This document shows positions 61,522 to 64,000 of a stretch of DNA of 64,000 nucleotides, one piece after another. The stretch spans positions 1-64,000 of the forward strand of contig JAFSXC010000044.1 in NCBI GenBank assembly GCA_017450105.1, given 5' to 3'. A model generated the notes under the pieces. That model searched no databases. It worked only from the letters and a program-made list of their open reading frames with translations, and was not told the DNA's origin. The translations under genes and the position numbers were made by a program. Each line of letters starts with the position of its first letter. Position 1 is the stretch's first letter. The DNA is from Lachnospiraceae bacterium. Its GTDB lineage: Bacteria > Bacillota > Clostridia > Lachnospirales > Lachnospiraceae.

Positions 61522-63030
61522 TCAAGTATCCTCGGAGTCCAGCGCGGCCTCCTGCATTTCCTGGATATCGGGGAACATGGAGAGCATCGGCTTCACCTTC
61601 TTATGCTTCAGCCTCCGGTCCACGTAGTTTTTCGTACATCGCATGACCTGCGGCGAAAGAGCGATAACACCTATCAGGTTGGGCAGCATCATGAGTCCGT
61701 TGAAGGTATCGGAGATATCCCAGGCAAGGCTCGCTTCGATCACCGACCCGGCCAGAACGATCACCACGAAGAGGATGCGGTATATGATCGTAGCCTTTGT
61801 ACCGAACAGATACTCGAAGGCCTTGCTGCCGTAATGGGACCAGCCAAGCACCGTGGAATAGGCGAACAGAAGGATCGCCACCGCGACAAAGATGGATCCG
61901 GCCTTCCCGAAGGTAAGCTCAAACGCATGGCTCACGAGGGCGGAGGAATCCACCGCCATTCCCTGGGCGGAAAGCTGGCCGGTGGCCAGGTTCACATCGC
62001 CGCTGGTCAGGATCGTCAGCGCGGTCAGGGTGCAGACGATGATCGTATCCGCGAACACCTCAAAGATGCCCCACATACCCTGCCTTACCGGCTCCTTGAC
62101 GTTGGAGCTGGAATGGACCATAACGGAGGAGCCGAGTCCCGCTTCATTGGAGAAAACCCCCCGCTTCATCCCCATTTTCATCGCCAGCGCGATCCCCGAG
62201 CCGACGATCCCGCCGGCCACGCTTTTCGCCGCGAAGGCGCCCTTGAAGATCGAAACGAAGACCGCCGGTATCGCCGTGGCATGCATACAGATGATGATGA
62301 TCGCTCCGAGGAAGTAGAGAATGACCATAAAGGGCACCAGCTTTTCCGTCAGAGCCGCGATCCGCTTGATTCCGCCGATGGTCACAAGGCCCACCGCAAA
62401 GAAAAGGAAGATACCGACCGCAATCTTCGGGATCCCGAAGGAATGATTAATATTGGAAACCATGGAATTTACCTGGCTCATATTACCGATCCCGAAGGAG
62501 GCCAGGAGACAGAATACGGAAAACAGGACAGCCAGCACCGCGCCGATCGCTTTGCAGTGCTTCTTGGCGCCGAGACCGTCTCTTAAGTAATACATGGCGC
62601 CGCCGCTCCATTCACCCTGGGAGTTCTTTCTGCGGTAGAGAATACCGAGAACGTTCTCGGAATAGTTGGTCATCATACCGAAGAAGGCAATGAGCCACAT
62701 CCAGAAGACGGCTCCCGGGCCGCCGATGGCGATGGCTCCGGCCACCCCGACGATATTGCCCGTACCGACCGTGGCCGCAAGCGCGGTACAAAGAGACTGG
62801 AACTGGGAGATGGTCTTGTCCTTGGTATGAGCCCTTACATGCCGGTCTTTAAAGATTGCCCCGATTGTGCTCTTGATCCAATGGCCGAAATGGGTAACCT
62901 GGAAAAACCTGGTCAGAATCGTCATCAAAACGCCGGTAACACCCAGAAGGATCAGCGCCGGCCAGCCCCAGACCGCTTCATTCACTGCGGAGTTGACGTT
63001 GGTAATGGTTTCGATGATCTGATTTCCCAT
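61522..63030 (-). CDS. Amino-acid:sodium symporter, AGCS family
   Basis: A 502-residue membrane transporter with about eleven transmembrane segments, of the alanine/glycine:cation symporter family (AlsT/DagA). Hallmarks are GTGNIVGVAGAIAIGGPGAVFWMW and MKRGVFSNEAGLGSS (split here for clarity: GTGNIVGVAGA, GGPGAVFWMW, NEAGLGSS). Substrate is probably alanine or glycine with Na+. The frame is open 24 codons up; ATG 63030 (MGNQIIETITN) has GGGAGA at proper spacing. It is divergent from the lipoprotein gene at 63181. Confidence 0.94.
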   Translation of the reverse strand: MGNQIIETITNVNSAVNEAVWGWPALILLGVTGVLMTILTRFFQVTHFGHWIKSTIGAIFKDRHVRAHTKDKTISQFQSLCTALAATVGTGNIVGVAGAIAIGGPGAVFWMWLIAFFGMMTNYSENVLGILYRRKNSQGEWSGGAMYYLRDGLGAKKHCKAIGAVLAVLFSVFCLLASFGIGNMSQVNSMVSNINHSFGIPKIAVGIFLFFAVGLVTIGGIKRIAALTEKLVPFMVILYFLGAIIIICMHATAIPAVFVSIFKGAFAAKSVAGGIVGSGIALAMKMGMKRGVFSNEAGLGSSVMVHSSSNVKEPVRQGMWGIFEVFADTIIVCTLTALTILTSGDVNLATGQLSAQGMAVDSSALVSHAFELTFGKAGSIFVAVAILLFAYSTVLGWSHYGSKAFEYLFGTKATIIYRILFVVIVLAGSVIEASLAWDISDTFNGLMMLPNLIGVIALSPQVMRCTKNYVDRRLKHKKVKPMLSMFPDIQEMQEAALDSEDT

Positions 63031-63111
63031 TTGTTTTCTCCCATTTTTATTCATGACAGCATTTTCAAAACACAGTTTACCTTGAAAAAACGAAAAAATC
63101 AACGGAAAAGG

Positions 63112-63141
63112 TTTACACGTTCAAATCAGGCGCGTTATAAT
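63112..63141 (+). promoter_or_regulatory. Promoter of the 63181 lipoprotein gene
   Basis: Plus strand -35 TTTACA (63112-63117), 18-base spacer, -10 TATAAT (63136-63141), about 40 bases before the ATG. Confidence 0.7.
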
Positions 63142-63180
63142 ACGATTCATACTGGTATTGAAAGGAAGGGAGATTTGAAA

Positions 63181-63786
63181 ATGAAAAAGAAAATGATGGC
63201 CGCTCTTATGGCCGGGTGCTTGCTTTTTGCCGCTGGCTGCGGTCAAACGGCAGGAACGGCGGGAGGAGCTGCCGGACCGAATATCGTTGTAGACGGACAG
63301 ACTCTTGTTCTCGGAAAAACCACCTACGGTGAGCTGAAAAACATAATCGCGAACTATAATCCGAATGGAGAAGAGCTGGAATTCGACGGATTTGACGAGG
63401 ACCTTGAGGTCGATTACGCCACCTATTCCCTCTATCTGGAGGGCCTGGAATTTACCTTTGCTTCCGACAGCAAGGAAGAAGCAAAAAATGTGGACGCGAT
63501 CCGTATGGTCGATATCGATATCGATAACTTCGCTCTGGAGGAAGGTTCGAAGGAAGTGAACGGAACCGTGGACGGGCTGGCGCTCGGCGCTTCCATAGCC
63601 GACCTGAAGAAGGTCTATGGCGAGGTAAAGGGGGAATACGCCGAGGACAGCAACAACGGCCTCTATTCCTGGGATGAATACGATGTCGGAAACGATTTCG
63701 TCTATGTAGCGCCGAACGACGACTACGAAATCCAGTACAGCTTTGACGAAGGCTCTCTCTGCCTGATCTACGCCTCAAGCTATTAG
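63181..63786 (+). CDS. Putative lipoprotein, unknown function
   Basis: A 201-residue protein with a lipoprotein signal (MKKKMMAALMAG then lipobox FAAGC, Cys near residue 20), a short Gly/Ala/Thr linker and an acidic soluble domain. The domain has two similar halves: TYGELKNIIANY and, later, SIADLKKVYGEV, each followed by strands, which suggests an internal repeat as in some DUF-type surface lipoproteins. ATG 63181 has AGGAAGGGAG upstream; the open frame extending further up is not used. Own promoter and terminator. No function recognised. Confidence 0.85.
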   Translation: MKKKMMAALMAGCLLFAAGCGQTAGTAGGAAGPNIVVDGQTLVLGKTTYGELKNIIANYNPNGEELEFDGFDEDLEVDYATYSLYLEGLEFTFASDSKEEAKNVDAIRMVDIDIDNFALEEGSKEVNGTVDGLALGASIADLKKVYGEVKGEYAEDSNNGLYSWDEYDVGNDFVYVAPNDDYEIQYSFDEGSLCLIYASSY

Positions 63787-63819
63787 GATCTGATCTCAAG
63801 GCTTTAAAAGCCCTGCGCC

Positions 63820-63895
63820 GACCGGCCCGACAGAGTTTTTCCGGGATATCTTATCCCCCAAAATCCTCAGCCGGGCCGGTCAGCTTTCGTTTTCA
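63820..63895 (+). terminator. Long hairpin terminator after the lipoprotein gene
   Basis: Arms GACCGGCCCG (63820-63829) and CGGGCCGGTC (63872-63881) pair fully, followed by AGCTTTCGTTTTC. An inner CCGGGATA/TATCCC-type hairpin lies in the loop. It may also serve the minus-strand gene ending at 63901. Confidence 0.65.
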
Positions 63896-63900
63896 TCTAC

Positions 63901-64000
63901 TTATTTTCCGCCGTAAACCCCGGCTTTTCTCGCTTCCTCCTGCGCCTCTGCAATCGAACGCGCCTCCTCCGACGCATCCAGAAACAGCTCCGCGAGCTTC
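63901..64000 (-). CDS. 3' end of an unrecognised gene
   Basis: The last 32 codons of a minus-strand gene that enters from beyond the window. It reads KLAELFLDASEEARSIAE and on to KAGVYGGK, then TAA at 63901-63903. The peptide is helical and rich in Ala and Glu. Too short to assign. Confidence 0.6.
   Translation of the reverse strand, partial: KLAELFLDASEEARSIAEAQEEARKAGVYGGK

Overview
The window is a contiguous piece of a bacterial chromosome, most likely from a Clostridia (Lachnospiraceae-like) Firmicute of moderately high GC. The evidence is gene content and order: ispF-cysE-cysS-mrnC-rlmB-sigH (the order known from Bacillus and Clostridia, lacking yacP), clpC followed by radA, Ech-type energy-converting hydrogenase, Pta/AckA fermentation, PurO-type IMP cyclohydrolase beside a formyltransferase-only PurH, and UPF0210/ACT pairs. 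Strong AGGAGG ribosome sites and Gram-positive -35/-10 promoters fit this. Family placement is inference. There is no prophage, integrase, CRISPR array or rRNA operon.

Layout. 1-3.3 kb: three 104-bp tandem hairpin repeats, then (minus) talC, a lipoprotein and a GNAT acetyltransferase. 3.4-3.9 kb: tRNA-Trp with its own promoter and terminator, and a 214-bp MITE-like element with 34-bp inverted ends. 3.9-5.4 kb: a membrane diguanylate cyclase (plus). 5.4-20.7 kb: one minus-strand run from ispF to radA (ispF, cysE, cysS, mrnC, rlmB, sigH, a UDP-sugar pyrophosphorylase, an EAL protein, a condensation-like enzyme, a zinc-ribbon membrane protein, an acidic membrane protein, clpC, a small conserved protein, radA), preceded by a promoter and an attenuator-like hairpin. 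20.9-21.9 kb: pta. 22.0-39.6 kb: a very tight 14-gene minus-strand array from one good promoter: echABCDEF, hypF, hypC, hypD, hypE, then a MacB-like ABC ATPase, a COG1361-like envelope protein, an ABC permease and a large RND transporter with a coiled-coil insertion. 39.6-50.8 kb: a HAD phosphatase, htrA with a possible small downstream gene, a glycoside-hydrolase-like lipoprotein, aspS, a chemoreceptor, an XRE regulator with palindromic operator candidates, rpmF, ackA, and tmcAL broken by a one-base frameshift. 50.9-60.8 kb: an eight-gene minus-strand run polA, coaE, a large FtsA-like protein, a YycJ-like hydrolase, ACT, UPF0210, purO and an AICAR transformylase. 60.9-64 kb: two short-protein genes (one of 50 residues with a complete transcription unit of its own), an AGCS amino-acid:sodium symporter, a lipoprotein and the 3' end of an unrecognised gene.

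How the parts work together. Ech hydrogenase would oxidise reduced ferredoxin, make H2 and move ions across the membrane, while Pta and AckA give ATP from acetyl-CoA: a typical anaerobic fermentative layout. HypC/D/E/F supply the Fe(CN)2CO part of the active site; HypA/HypB are not here. Signalling is represented by a cyclase with intact GGDEY, an EAL phosphodiesterase with a degenerate cyclase domain, a chemoreceptor and SigH. The two most unusual items are the joining of a hydrogenase/maturation operon to an ABC/COG1361/RND export module with almost no gaps, and the compact repeats (104-bp hairpin array; MITE-like element and its solo end in the ackA leader).
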